64,000 nt of DNA from Candidatus Thiodiazotropha sp. (ex Codakia rugifera) (GCA_025656675.1 JAHXHN010000006.1:100455-164454); one strand, 5' to 3'; shown: positions 47,179-56,450, counted from the first letter of the stretch. Made by a program: numbers and translations. Notes: generated by a model from the sequence alone, not told the origin.

Positions 47179-48900
47179 TCACTCATCGAGCGCTCGTAAA
47201 ATTCGTCCCGGCCGCAACGGCAATGGCCCCGGTTGCGCTAATGACGATGCTGTCATCGGCAGAACATCCTGAGCGCACAGGTATTGAAACAGTTGTCCAC
47301 CATGATTCTGCTCCACCACGAGGATCCTATTCATACCCTCTATGGCCTGACTCAAGGCACGTCGCTGCAATGGCGCTAGAAGTCGGATGGCAATTGTCCT
47401 GATCGCATTGCCCTGTTGTCGGAACTGCCAAGCTACTTCTTTCACCACACCGGCACTGGATCCCCAAGTGATGATGCATTGCGTGCCCTCCCCCTCTATT
47501 TCAGCCCATTCATCACCGAAATCGAAATCCTCCAACTTGCGCAACCGCTTATTCAACTGCTCTCTGTGGTCAACCGCCATGCTGGATGGGGTGCCACGGA
47601 CGTTATGTTCCAGACCGTCAGCGGTGTACATGCCACCGGGGGTACCGGGCAGTGTCATAGCGGAGATGTTTTCAGCTGTAATCTGATATCGCCGATAGTC
47701 GCCATCAGGGGATGCTTCGATAGTGCGTCGCCAGGGTAGATCCAATGCAGACGGTGTCTCTACAATTGCCCGTGACTGGCCCAGAGATTGATCTGAGAGT
47801 ACAAGCGAAATGGTCTGGAGATGTTCCGCTAACTGAACTGCCCACTGGGTGGTAAAGACACAGTCACGAATTGAGAGGGGTGCGAAGACCAAATGGGGCG
47901 CATCACCATGCAAGCCATACAGGGCAATATTGAGATCAGACTGTTCAGATTTTGTAGGAATGCCGGTTGAAGGTCCGCCACGCATCACATTGACCACTGT
48001 TACAGGTGTCTCACTGACCAGAGCCAACCCCAATCCTTCCACCATCAGACTCAAACCAGGCCCCGAAGTCGCCGTGAGTGAGGGTACACCACCAAAAGAG
48101 GCCCCGATGATCATATTGATCGAGGCAAGCTCATCCTCTGCTTGTAGCAATGAACCACCCAGCTTTTCCAATCGTGGCGCTAACCACTCGAGAATCTCGC
48201 TGGCTGGCGTAATCGGGTAGGCAGCGACAAATCTCACCCCGCCACGTAAAGCGCCAACACCACAGGCTTGGTTACCTGTGATGCTCCAGACATTATCCTG
48301 TTTACCGGGTAATGGCATGGTTTTGGCCGGACGTTGATCGTGATTATAACCAAGACCCAACGCACGTAACGCGGTCTCAACCACCTGTTCGCCCTTACTT
48401 GCCAATACCCGTCTGACACCCACTTCCATGGCACTCAGCTCCAGCCCACAAATTACAGCAGCCGCGCCCAATGCAACCATATTCAGGCGTCCCTCCGGTA
48501 GACCAGAGGCAAAAACCTTGAATGGCACCTCTCTGATTTCAGCACCATTGCTACGCAACAAAACCGGCACTTCCCCTGCAGCCGGATCGCAAAGAATCAG
48601 ACTTTTATCTGAGAGGGGAATTTCATCGGCGAATCGCTCGATGTTCAACCAATCCAGTGCCACCAACAGATCGTACTGATCCCCCATACACTCCACAGGA
48701 TCGGCACTGAAGCGGACCATTGCCGCGGACTCGCCACCACGAATCTGTGGACCTGCTGAGCGGGTCATTAACCCCTGGAAACCACTGTAAGCAGCGGCCT
48801 CCAACAAGATACGTCCGGTGGTTACGGCTCCGCTGCCGCCCGATCCTGTCACAGCAACTGAAAAACTGCTGGACGAATCATCTGCCTGGTTTTTATTCAT
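47179..48900 (-). CDS. korA: 2-oxoacid:ferredoxin oxidoreductase alpha subunit (gamma-alpha fusion)
   Basis: A 573-residue subunit. Residues about 10-195 are the gamma domain ('GSGGSGAVTTGRILLEAAA', 'SAGPQIRGGESAAMVRF'); residues about 208-573 are the alpha domain ('AAYPITPASEILEWL', 'ATSGPGLSLMVEGLGLA', 'RGGPSTGIPTKSEQSDLN'). Together with KorB it oxidises a 2-oxoacid with CoA and reduces ferredoxin, or runs in reverse. Its start lies inside the end of the OmpA-lipoprotein gene (8-bp overlap). Confidence 0.93.
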   Translation of the reverse strand: MNKNQADDSSSSFSVAVTGSGGSGAVTTGRILLEAAAYSGFQGLMTRSAGPQIRGGESAAMVRFSADPVECMGDQYDLLVALDWLNIERFADEIPLSDKSLILCDPAAGEVPVLLRSNGAEIREVPFKVFASGLPEGRLNMVALGAAAVICGLELSAMEVGVRRVLASKGEQVVETALRALGLGYNHDQRPAKTMPLPGKQDNVWSITGNQACGVGALRGGVRFVAAYPITPASEILEWLAPRLEKLGGSLLQAEDELASINMIIGASFGGVPSLTATSGPGLSLMVEGLGLALVSETPVTVVNVMRGGPSTGIPTKSEQSDLNIALYGLHGDAPHLVFAPLSIRDCVFTTQWAVQLAEHLQTISLVLSDQSLGQSRAIVETPSALDLPWRRTIEASPDGDYRRYQITAENISAMTLPGTPGGMYTADGLEHNVRGTPSSMAVDHREQLNKRLRKLEDFDFGDEWAEIEGEGTQCIITWGSSAGVVKEVAWQFRQQGNAIRTIAIRLLAPLQRRALSQAIEGMNRILVVEQNHGGQLFQYLCAQDVLPMTASSLAQPGPLPLRPGRILRALDE

Positions 48901-50284
48901 TAATGATCAACACTTCAATGCGCCGATTGCTTTTTCGCCCCTGCTCCGTTTCATTATTGGCCACTGGACGGGACTCGCCATAACCGATAGCAGTCAAACG
49001 CGTCCTTTCAACACCACCGACCTTCTCCAGGAAAGAGGCTACGGTTTCGGCTCGTCGCTGAGAAAGCAGCTGATTGACCTCTGCACCACCCACTGAATCG
49101 GTATGCCCGGAGACAACCACATTTGGATCGGGAAAAGACTTAACCGCAGTGACTATCTTGTCGAGTAAGGTGAAATTCTCAGATTGGATCTCACTGCCGC
49201 CACTGGCAAAATTGAAGGCGCGCAATTCAAGCAGCACATTATGTCCCTGTCTATAAACGTTTGCCTCATCCGCCAAAAAGAGATCCTGGATCTTGTCGAA
49301 TCGATCTTGTGCCTCACGATTCTCTCGTTCCACGGCATCCAGGCGACCCTGTAAATCGATTCGCGTTGCCAGTTCAGCCTGCTGCATATCAGCGATATTC
49401 ACAAGCTTGTCTCTCAATATGCTGACCACCTCATGATTGGATCGCTCAAACGGCAGCTCTTCACCTGTCGGCTCATTGATCAGACTGATCTGCTTCTGAT
49501 ACCAGAGAATGATATCCTCCATGGAATAATCCCGGCGCTCAAAATCCTTGATCATTTCGGTTATCTCGACACTTCGAAGCGCCAATCTACTTGCACGCAG
49601 TGCATGATTCTTTGCCTTTGTACGTTGGGTTCTGTTGGTTTCCAAAACCGCAACGGAAAGTGCAAGTTCCTCGAGCGCAAGCTTGAGTGTCTTCGGCGCA
49701 AAATCATCGGCCTCACTTTCGGTTGCCTGTGCGATATCGTGTCGGGCATTTTCAGTCGCATCCTGCTTTAAGGCTTCCAACTCAATCTCTGAATAACCGG
49801 ACAGCATTTCAGGCCGCCACTTCTTGGCTGACTCGATATCTTTTTTCTCGATTCGTTTGCTCGCTTTACGCAATTTCTCGTCCAGCAGATTGAAACGATC
49901 TTTGAACATGGTGTCGGCCCCTGCAGCAATCGCCAACTGCCGGGCCTCAAGGACCTCCCGCATCAGTTGCATGCTAAGGGTGGCATCGGACTCTGCCTTA
50001 TCGAGAACCTGATTACCTTCTTTGACCTTTATTGAAACCTGTTTATCACGCCTTGTCTGTGCCAGTGCGATCGCTTCAGCAAGCTTGGCTTGAGCAGTTG
50101 CAAAGCCATGGGGAGCAAGATTGAAAAGACCATTCACCTCATCCTCAGCCAAACGCGATTTCAATAATGAAATCTCATCATACGCTTCGATAACTTGATA
50201 CTCAGATAGGGTTGGTGCTGTCGTACAGCCGGAGTAAAACAGGCTCATGAAGACGATACACAGCAATCTCTGCCTATTCGTCAT
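48893..50284 (-). CDS. OmpA-family lipoprotein with DUF4398-like N-terminal
   Basis: A 463-residue outer-membrane lipoprotein. Lipobox 'FYSGC' at Cys20. Residues about 30-115 match the DUF4398-type helical domain. A long helical and coiled-coil middle follows. Residues about 345-463 are an OmpA peptidoglycan-binding domain with canonical 'VVVSGHTDSVGGAEVNQLLS' and 'NRRIEVLI'. Such proteins tether the outer membrane to the wall. Its stop overlaps the korA start by 8 bp, an odd pairing of an envelope gene with a cytoplasmic enzyme. Confidence 0.9.
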   Translation of the reverse strand: MTNRQRLLCIVFMSLFYSGCTTAPTLSEYQVIEAYDEISLLKSRLAEDEVNGLFNLAPHGFATAQAKLAEAIALAQTRRDKQVSIKVKEGNQVLDKAESDATLSMQLMREVLEARQLAIAAGADTMFKDRFNLLDEKLRKASKRIEKKDIESAKKWRPEMLSGYSEIELEALKQDATENARHDIAQATESEADDFAPKTLKLALEELALSVAVLETNRTQRTKAKNHALRASRLALRSVEITEMIKDFERRDYSMEDIILWYQKQISLINEPTGEELPFERSNHEVVSILRDKLVNIADMQQAELATRIDLQGRLDAVERENREAQDRFDKIQDLFLADEANVYRQGHNVLLELRAFNFASGGSEIQSENFTLLDKIVTAVKSFPDPNVVVSGHTDSVGGAEVNQLLSQRRAETVASFLEKVGGVERTRLTAIGYGESRPVANNETEQGRKSNRRIEVLIINE

Positions 50285-50450
50285 GGGTTAATTCTCCTAA
50301 GAATACGCACTTCATAAAGAGGCATGACCGGATTACAACCCAGTAATACCAGCGAAGGCTTACCAGGGAATCATATCATTGCTAGCGAATAGCGGCGATG
50401 GTAGAGACAAAACCGACATCACAAATATGTTGTATATGGAAATGTCATCG

Positions 50451-50978
50451 TCATGTCCAGACCTTTGCCAGCCACAAACGAACACGAAGCAGAATCTGAG
50501 GTGTATATCCAACCGATACAAATCTCACCTCACCATCGCTATCGATAATATAGCTGGTGGGTAGACCACTGACACGCCATGCCATTGACAGATCACCCGT
50601 GGGGTCATTAATCACAGGAAACTGGAGTTGGTTTTGTTTGAGATAGTTGGAAATATCACCCTTACTCCCAGACTGCATTGCTACAGTAACCACAGGATAA
50701 TCCTTTGACACTGCCTGAATCGTTTCGGACTCAAGCCTGCAAACAGGGCACCAACTGGCCCAAAAATGGACCAGCAGCGGCCACTCGGCCTGACTTTCCA
50801 AATCAAACCGCTCACCTTGCAGTGTCTCTGCAGCAAGTGTTGGTGCGACACCCTCCACCAAGTCCCGGGTTTGCCAAAGATGAATCAAGAAAACGACCAT
50901 CAACAAGCCTAAACCCTGCAGAGTCCAGCCTAGCACCCGCCTACCCAACCCAGCTTTTTTGTTTTCTTCTACTGGCAT
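50451..50978 (-). CDS. TlpA/ResA-like membrane-anchored thioredoxin
   Basis: 175 residues. An N-terminal anchor helix (about residues 14-33) places the thioredoxin fold in the periplasm. The redox motif is 'WASWCPVCRLE' (CPVC); 'VSGLPTSYIIDSDG' holds the conserved cis-Pro. It probably reduces or oxidises Cys pairs of envelope proteins, for example during cytochrome or cupredoxin assembly. It follows the two-repeat protein by 25 bp. Confidence 0.88.
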   Translation of the reverse strand: MPVEENKKAGLGRRVLGWTLQGLGLLMVVFLIHLWQTRDLVEGVAPTLAAETLQGERFDLESQAEWPLLVHFWASWCPVCRLESETIQAVSKDYPVVTVAMQSGSKGDISNYLKQNQLQFPVINDPTGDLSMAWRVSGLPTSYIIDSDGEVRFVSVGYTPQILLRVRLWLAKVWT

Positions 50979-51003
50979 TTTCCTTCCATGTCAGACAGCC
51001 GCT

Positions 51004-51390
51004 TCAACACGATTCATACATCGATTCGAATTTTTCCTGGCTGATCGCGTAGCCATCCAGCCCTTCTTTATCGTTATAGACCAGGTAGTCACCCGGCATG
51101 TACCGGGTTTCTCCCTCCAAAGTCTGAATTGCACCTGCTTTATCGGCAACTTCCGCCCAAACCTCGGCCGTCTTGATATAGCGACCCGCACTTACTTCCG
51201 TATAGGTTTTCACAAATGTCTCTGCATCCACCGTATAGATATCACCGTCATTGTTGACGAGCCAATCACCCTGTTTGCAAGTTTGTAGTCCACCCCATTT
51301 ACGATAGGTAAAACCTTCTGTTTCAAGATCGAGCTTAATGGCGGAGACAGAGGAGGCAGCCCTCTTTTTGTATCGTTTTCTTCGGTCCAT
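51004..51390 (-). CDS. two-repeat 'PGDY'-type protein, unknown
   Basis: A 128-residue cytoplasmic protein. Two related segments ('QGDWLVNNDGDIYTVDAETF' about residues 40-59 and 'PGDYLVYNDKEGLDGYAI' about 99-116), each followed by 'F...Y', show an internal duplication. The second half matches what I recall of the PGDYG-type domain, whose function is unknown. The N-terminus is strongly basic ('MDRRKRYKKR'). ATG at 51390. It lies 25 bp before the TlpA-like gene. Confidence 0.65.
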   Translation of the reverse strand: MDRRKRYKKRAASSVSAIKLDLETEGFTYRKWGGLQTCKQGDWLVNNDGDIYTVDAETFVKTYTEVSAGRYIKTAEVWAEVADKAGAIQTLEGETRYMPGDYLVYNDKEGLDGYAISQEKFESMYESC

Positions 51391-51817
51391 GGGTTTATCA
51401 CCAAGTCAGTATTGGATGATCAGGAAGGAAAAAGTGTTACATAAATCTCTTCCTAATCTGATTGAGAATATCACTTCACTTCTCATATTTCGAGGCTTTA
51501 ATTCGGTATCGCCATCTGCACATCAGTCTATTAACAATCCACTGCCAACTATTATCTTTATCATTGATTTTATTGATTATTTATCCTCATCAATCTTCAA
51601 TCTCCTGGCCAATGGTCATGATCTCATGTACACCGAGTGAACTGGCATGATGCCTACGAGAGTCATGTGAGTGATTGACCACATTTGCAACTCATTCCAC
51701 GTTTCATTCTAATATTAATGACTAGGCTTGTGTGAAGGGTGTAATTAGTTATCTTTGATTCAGCAGAACAAAAATACTTTCCTACAAAACGGAATTCACC
51801 ATCAATAGAGGATGCTC
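51391..51817. other. 427-base gene-free stretch
   Basis: Between the divergent two-repeat protein and the phosphate-binding/OmpA gene. AT-rich centre with several 'tttatt' and 'attgatt' words near 51550-51590. Plus-strand frames at 51338-51650 lack ribosome sites. No Pho box was found. Confidence 0.35.
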
Positions 51818-53137
51818 ATGAACTACCGATACTTGACTACCGCAATTTTATTCATGTCTGTCATATTCAATGCCCAGGCCGACAGTCTTCAACTGCGTAT
51901 TCACGGCTCAAATACCCTGGGTTCCCAGCTAGTACCTAAACTGATTCATAGTTGGCTTGAAAACAAGGGCTACAGACAAGCTAACATGGAAAAAGGCAAA
52001 GAATCGGCAAAAATTCAAACAGAAAGCCGTGATGGAAGTCGTATTGAGGTACTCATAGAAAGCAAGGGTTCAAGCACTGGCTTTATGGGATTACAACAGG
52101 GGTCTGCAGATTTGGGAATGTCATCACGGAGAATAAAAAAACAGGAAATTACAGCACTTTCGTCAAAGGGAGACATGACCTCCGTTGAGAATGAAAGCGT
52201 CGTCGCACTGGATGGTATTGCAGTGATCGTAAATCCTGACAACCCCCTTACCAAACTCAGCAAATCACAAATACGTGATATCTTTACCGGCAACATCAGC
52301 GACTGGGAAAAGGTAGGCGGTCTACCGGGAAGCATCCATCTATATGCCAGGGACGACCAATCAGGTACCTACCAAGTTTTCAACACGCTGGTCTTAGGCA
52401 AGAAGACTGGCTTATCAAACAAGGCCAAGCGCTTTACCGACAATACAGAACTCTCAAGAAAAGTATCCAATGACCCTCTAGGCATCGGTTTTGTCAGTAT
52501 GCCCAATATTCTTGATTCAAAGGCTCTTGCAATCTCCGATGGAGAGGCTCCCGCTATCGCACCAAACAGGTTTTCTGTCGCTACAGAAGATTACTCATTG
52601 GCGAGACGACTCTATGTTTATGCACCGAAACAAGCATCTGCCAACCCTTTGGCACTGGACTTCATGAACTATATACAATCAGATTCTGCACAAAACATCG
52701 TTTCTCAGGTCGGTTTTGTAACTCAACAAATATTTACCAGCACAGATAAACCAGGTAAACATTACCCTCAAGCGATGAGGGAACTTGTTGTTGGCGCTAC
52801 ACGACTTTCCGTTAATATGCGATTTGATGAAAGAACGGTTTTTCTTGATAGTAAAGCAAAACGTGATGCTGACCGGGTATATTCCTACCTTAGCGAAACA
52901 GATAAACTGAAAGATGGCGTTATGCTATTTGGCTTCGCAGAAAATAAGCCAGACGGAGTACGCAATATAAGTTTCAACCGATCGATTCGGCGCGCGGACC
53001 AGGTTGCAAAGTACCTTTCAAAAAAGGGTGTCAGCGTAGCCACCAGCCGTGGCTATGGTGGTACAGCTCCTGTGGCATCCAATGAAACAACACTGGGTCA
53101 GCAGAAAAACCGCCGTGTTGAGCTGTGGATAAAGTAG
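51818..53137 (+). CDS. PstS-like binding protein fused to an OmpA domain
   Basis: A 439-residue periplasmic protein. The start at ATG 51818 is seven bases after 'gagg'. After a signal peptide, residues about 22-285 form a phosphate-type periplasmic binding fold ('RIHGSNTLGSQLVPKL', 'GSADLGMSSRRIKKQE', 'ARDDQSGTYQVFN'). Residues about 320-439 form an OmpA-like domain ('SFNRSIRRADQVAKYLS', 'NRRVELWI'). The Gly-His-Thr-Asp motif is replaced by 'FGFAENKPDG', so peptidoglycan binding may be weak. No pst transporter is adjacent. Confidence 0.85.
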   Translation: MNYRYLTTAILFMSVIFNAQADSLQLRIHGSNTLGSQLVPKLIHSWLENKGYRQANMEKGKESAKIQTESRDGSRIEVLIESKGSSTGFMGLQQGSADLGMSSRRIKKQEITALSSKGDMTSVENESVVALDGIAVIVNPDNPLTKLSKSQIRDIFTGNISDWEKVGGLPGSIHLYARDDQSGTYQVFNTLVLGKKTGLSNKAKRFTDNTELSRKVSNDPLGIGFVSMPNILDSKALAISDGEAPAIAPNRFSVATEDYSLARRLYVYAPKQASANPLALDFMNYIQSDSAQNIVSQVGFVTQQIFTSTDKPGKHYPQAMRELVVGATRLSVNMRFDERTVFLDSKAKRDADRVYSYLSETDKLKDGVMLFGFAENKPDGVRNISFNRSIRRADQVAKYLSKKGVSVATSRGYGGTAPVASNETTLGQQKNRRVELWIK

Positions 53138-53141
53138 ACGG

Positions 53142-53951
53142 CTAGAGCTGTTCAGGGATAGCGTTCAGTTGCCAATCGTAGTCGAGTATTTCAATACCAA
53201 TTTCACCAGCACGAAGGCGCTGTATGTCTGCATCGGTTAATCCAAGCTGGGTGGCGAAATTGGCAAAAAACGCTTTTAATGAGTGGAAACCCTGCCAGCC
53301 CCGTTCAAAATCCTCACGATACCACTTAAATAGTGAAGAGACTTCAAGCTGGTTGTCGATATAGCGATTACGTGTCCGGTCTGAAAGAAAACGTTCTGTC
53401 TGCTCTTGCAATTGCAGCTCAAGCCGCTCTCCGCTGTACGCCTCTGTACGTAAAGCCGGACACCCAATGCTGGCACAATTTACTGCAAAATGTATGCGTG
53501 GATCATTATATCGGCCAGCCTCGCGAATCATACCGTGCTCGATATCATCCAGGGAACGGATCTTTCCTAAAAGCGGGATAAATGTTTTTTTCCAGGGTGA
53601 TCTAAAAAAACTTCCCAGTTCCTTAATTGATTGTATCTTTGGGTAGCCTGTCAAAACCAGCTCTATTGTCCAGGCATTGTAAGCATTGATTAAAAATGCC
53701 AATTGATCAGGCTTTGACCAAAGCTCAAACTCAGATAGATTGACTTTTTCCAATGACTGTAAGTATTTTTTCAAGCGATTTCGATCACCATTCATGGCTT
53801 GATAATCTACTGCTGTAGTAAGTCCATCCCTTTGAGATACAACATGCTGGCGTAGTAACTGATTCCAATCACCATGATCAAATGCTGCTGCATTTACAGC
53901 CAGTGATAAGCACCACCCTGTTAAAATCAATAGAGAAGCTTTTAACATCAT
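53142..53951 (-). CDS. DUF547 secreted protein
   Basis: A 269-residue secreted protein with signal peptide 'ASLLILTGWCLSLAVNAAA'. The DUF547 region includes 'QLAFLINAYNAWTIELVL', 'SLDDIEHGMIR', 'IHFAVNCASIGCPALRTEA' and 'FLSDRTRN'. These residues (Asn, Cys, His) are reminiscent of a transglutaminase/NlpC-like Cys-His fold, so a peptidase-like role is possible. It ends 4 bp from the convergent fused binding protein. 'ggagttaag' supports the ATG at 53951. Confidence 0.85.
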   Translation of the reverse strand: MMLKASLLILTGWCLSLAVNAAAFDHGDWNQLLRQHVVSQRDGLTTAVDYQAMNGDRNRLKKYLQSLEKVNLSEFELWSKPDQLAFLINAYNAWTIELVLTGYPKIQSIKELGSFFRSPWKKTFIPLLGKIRSLDDIEHGMIREAGRYNDPRIHFAVNCASIGCPALRTEAYSGERLELQLQEQTERFLSDRTRNRYIDNQLEVSSLFKWYREDFERGWQGFHSLKAFFANFATQLGLTDADIQRLRAGEIGIEILDYDWQLNAIPEQL

Positions 53952-54062
53952 CTTAACTCCGAATTAACGCTTAATAGCGCAAAGTATCAGTTACTCATTT
54001 TCTTTCATATGCTCTATTGGTAACTCAGCTTAAACAGAAAGTTCGAAAAATCTGATAAACAT

Positions 54063-54089
54063 AAAAAAGGCGGCTAAAAAAGCCGCCTC
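54063..54089 (-). terminator. intrinsic terminator after the spondin genes
   Basis: On the minus strand 'gaggcggct' pairs with 'agccgcctt' around a T5 loop, followed by six T. It closes the two-gene spondin operon, and its A-rich flank may also act on the plus strand. Confidence 0.88.
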
Positions 54090-54105
54090 AATCTCTACAA
54101 TACGC

Positions 54106-54810
54106 TTACTGCAGTCTTGTGATAGTGACGCGCGCCACCGGATTATCAAATCGGTGTTCCTCACCTAAGGCCGAACTGTCCAATCCGTCGTCATGGGTTA
54201 CTACACCGGGGTGACCTCCCACGCTATCGCGGTCATCACGTGTTGCATTGAAGCCTTCACCACCTGCGGCGGGACCAGGTATTGTCGAGGCAAGCTCTGA
54301 ATTAGCTTCAGTGCCTGCATCATAAGCAGCCAGCACCATGGTTTGAGCCTCATCCAACCTCATCTCACTCAGTGATTTGCTATCTACACCCGTGTAAGCA
54401 TCATTGGTGTTAACCAGCATAGTTGCGAGCGAGAGGGCTAGATCACCCGCCCCATCGGCTTCGATCGTGACACTTTCACTCGCTCCCGGAGTGATAACCC
54501 CGCCGCCACTCATGGTGGTCCCATTCTCACCGGCGGCCTCAGCCAGTAATTCTGTATTGTCGCCACTTTCAGCCAGTTGCTCCAGACCGTTGCTGGCACT
54601 TGCACCGACTGTCCACATTTTGTAGCCACTACCGTGCAACACAACAGCCATCGGAGACATCGGCTGGGCTGCAGTCAGGTTGGTTAGCTCGACCTCATAC
54701 ATAACGCTGCTAACCACACCACTGTCATTATCGTTATCGTTTGGACAACCCGTGAGGAACAAGGGGCTGACCACCATCACGGTGAGTGCCGCCATTTTCA
54801 GCATTTCCAT
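54106..54810 (-). CDS. secreted spondin-domain lipoprotein
   Basis: About 234 residues. 'aggagg' six bases before the ATG at 54810 fixes the start. Lipobox 'FLTGC' follows an N-terminal hydrophobic stretch. The domain begins 'YEVELTNLTAAQPMSPMAVV' and matches the Spondin_N pattern: an early Thr-rich strand, 'ESVTIEADGAGDLALSLATM', 'MLVNTNDAYTG', and 'LAAYDAGTEANSE'. A His/Asp-rich tail near residues 196-225 could bind metal. It is a paralog of the neighbour upstream (10-bp gap); both are probably exported to the cell surface or periplasm. Confidence 0.82.
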   Translation of the reverse strand: MEMLKMAALTVMVVSPLFLTGCPNDNDNDSGVVSSVMYEVELTNLTAAQPMSPMAVVLHGSGYKMWTVGASASNGLEQLAESGDNTELLAEAAGENGTTMSGGGVITPGASESVTIEADGAGDLALSLATMLVNTNDAYTGVDSKSLSEMRLDEAQTMVLAAYDAGTEANSELASTIPGPAAGGEGFNATRDDRDSVGGHPGVVTHDDGLDSSALGEEHRFDNPVARVTITRLQ

Positions 54811-54820
54811 AGCAGACCTC

Positions 54821-55519
54821 CTATTTAACAACGATGGTCAAGCCGGCGACCGGGTTCAACCAACGGTGGATACTGCTATTGAGATCGCTGGTACCACCGG
54901 TTTCATCGCTATCACCCAATACACCACGATGAATATGCACCAAGGCATTGGCCTCGCTACTGGTCACCCCCGTACCACCTGTACCACTGGCGCCACCCGG
55001 ATCGGCCGGTATACCGGGTGTGCCTGGTGCACCACCACCATTAACGATCTCGTCGTTGGCTTCGGTGCCCGCATCATATCCATTTAGTCGATAGTGATAG
55101 GTCCCTGCCACTGTCGGGATCGAGATGGAATCGGCTCCGACAAAGCCATCATTGCTTGGTAACAGCATGGCAGTAATGGAGAGATGATCGTTACCGGAAG
55201 CAGTGACTAGATCGAAGGAAGCAGAAGCACCTGGAGCAAGGAGTCCACCAACAGGATTTTCAACCGTATCGGCACTCACTGCCGCCATATCAGCTGATAA
55301 CCCGGATATATCGCCCCCTTCAGCCATAGCCTGCAGGCTGGTGCTTGCTGACTCACCCGAATGGAACAGGTGGTTATCTCCAGCATGGGCGGCCACCAAC
55401 AATGGCGTAAAGTAGGTGCCGTGAGTCAAATTTGTTATGGAAATCGTCAGATCCTGTGCCAGCACAGGTGCACTCAGCAACGCGCCGGCCATTGCCAGGC
55501 TTGATATGATTTTAACCAT
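54821..55519 (-). CDS. secreted spondin-domain protein
   Basis: 232 residues from the ATG at 55519 ('ggaga' upstream), with signal peptide ending 'APVLA'. 'ISITNLTHGTYFTPLLVAAH', 'LSITAMLLPSNDGFVGADS' and 'LNGYDAGTEANDEI' mirror the paralog. A Gly/Pro-rich linker with repeated 'GTGGTGV'-type words precedes the C-terminal 'HRWLNPVAGLTIVV'. Spondin_N folds in eukaryotes mediate matrix adhesion; bacterial function is open. First gene of a two-gene operon. Confidence 0.82.
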   Translation of the reverse strand: MVKIISSLAMAGALLSAPVLAQDLTISITNLTHGTYFTPLLVAAHAGDNHLFHSGESASTSLQAMAEGGDISGLSADMAAVSADTVENPVGGLLAPGASASFDLVTASGNDHLSITAMLLPSNDGFVGADSISIPTVAGTYHYRLNGYDAGTEANDEIVNGGGAPGTPGIPADPGGASGTGGTGVTSSEANALVHIHRGVLGDSDETGGTSDLNSSIHRWLNPVAGLTIVVK

Positions 55520-55669
55520 TATCTTCTCCTTCATTGGGTATCACTAATCAATTTGTTGGAAGTAGGATTAATGATGAAGGCGTAACGTCACAAGTGTGTC
55601 CCGTGAATCTAACGAAACAGTCACGGGATCGACAACCCATAAGGATAAGTTGTAAACGTGGATAGAGGA

Positions 55670-56386
55670 TCAACGAAATGAGTGGTGTATTAACTGCAGA
55701 CAATTGTCGGCATAGTCATCAACCGACTGTGCCGGTTGCTTATACTTCCATGGCTTCAGATAACGTTCTTGGATCATTGACAGGGCCATTGTCGCTATAA
55801 ATTCAGGCGGGTAGCTATTATTCGGCTGTTTCTGCAGTTCCCTGATGAGCTGCTCCAGTTCTGTGGCTTGCGCGCGTTCAAGATTTTTTGAGTCATTTTG
55901 ATGAGTCTGCGGCAGACTACGCGTCTCAAAATAGAGAAAGTAGAACCAGGGCTGAAGCAGCAGTGAAGCATACAGATAACCCTTGATCAGACACTCCAGC
56001 GCTTTACCAGGATCAGCCTCTTCCCGTGCGCTCCTGACAATATCATCACAGACGAGTGTCACTGCATCTTTGACAATAATCGCAATGTTTTCCTTATTGG
56101 TGATGGTTAGGTAGACCCCCCCCATGCTCAATCCGGTCTCTGACAAGAGATCCCTCAATGACATCGCCTGAAAACCGATTTTAGGAACCAGCTTAAACGT
56201 TGCACGAAAGATCTTCTTCAGATTTCTAACCGCAAACTTCTCCCTACGAATACCGATCAGTGCCTGATTGCGGCTGAAAAGCAGCGCATAGAGCACATCT
56301 TCGCTATAGGGAAAGTGTTTCTTGAATTCCGCGAATGTGAGCCCTTTATTCGAAGTGAACTCTTTTATCATTGGGTTGGCATTCAA
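55670..56386 (-). CDS. TetR-family repressor with N-terminal extension
   Basis: A 238-residue regulator. The helix-turn-helix region is 'GFQAMSLRDLLSETGLSMGG' near residues 76-95, followed by 'VYLTITNKENI'. Unlike typical TetR proteins (HTH near residue 30-45) it has about 55 extra N-terminal residues, with a 'LTFAEFKKHFPYSEDVLYAL' segment that might be another helix-turn-helix. It is divergent from the beta-oxidation genes, suggesting acyl-CoA- or fatty-acid-responsive control of them. Confidence 0.85.
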   Translation of the reverse strand: MNANPMIKEFTSNKGLTFAEFKKHFPYSEDVLYALLFSRNQALIGIRREKFAVRNLKKIFRATFKLVPKIGFQAMSLRDLLSETGLSMGGVYLTITNKENIAIIVKDAVTLVCDDIVRSAREEADPGKALECLIKGYLYASLLLQPWFYFLYFETRSLPQTHQNDSKNLERAQATELEQLIRELQKQPNNSYPPEFIATMALSMIQERYLKPWKYKQPAQSVDDYADNCLQLIHHSFR

Positions 56387-56450
56387 TTTCTCTCACTCGT
56401 TAGCATCGACAAAAAAACACCGATCCCTGATGGGCAGTATCAAATAGCGC

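Noticed and set aside
51338-51650. Overlapping plus-strand frames of 62 and 100 codons
   Set aside because: AT-driven frames without ribosome sites, partly antisense to the two-repeat protein.
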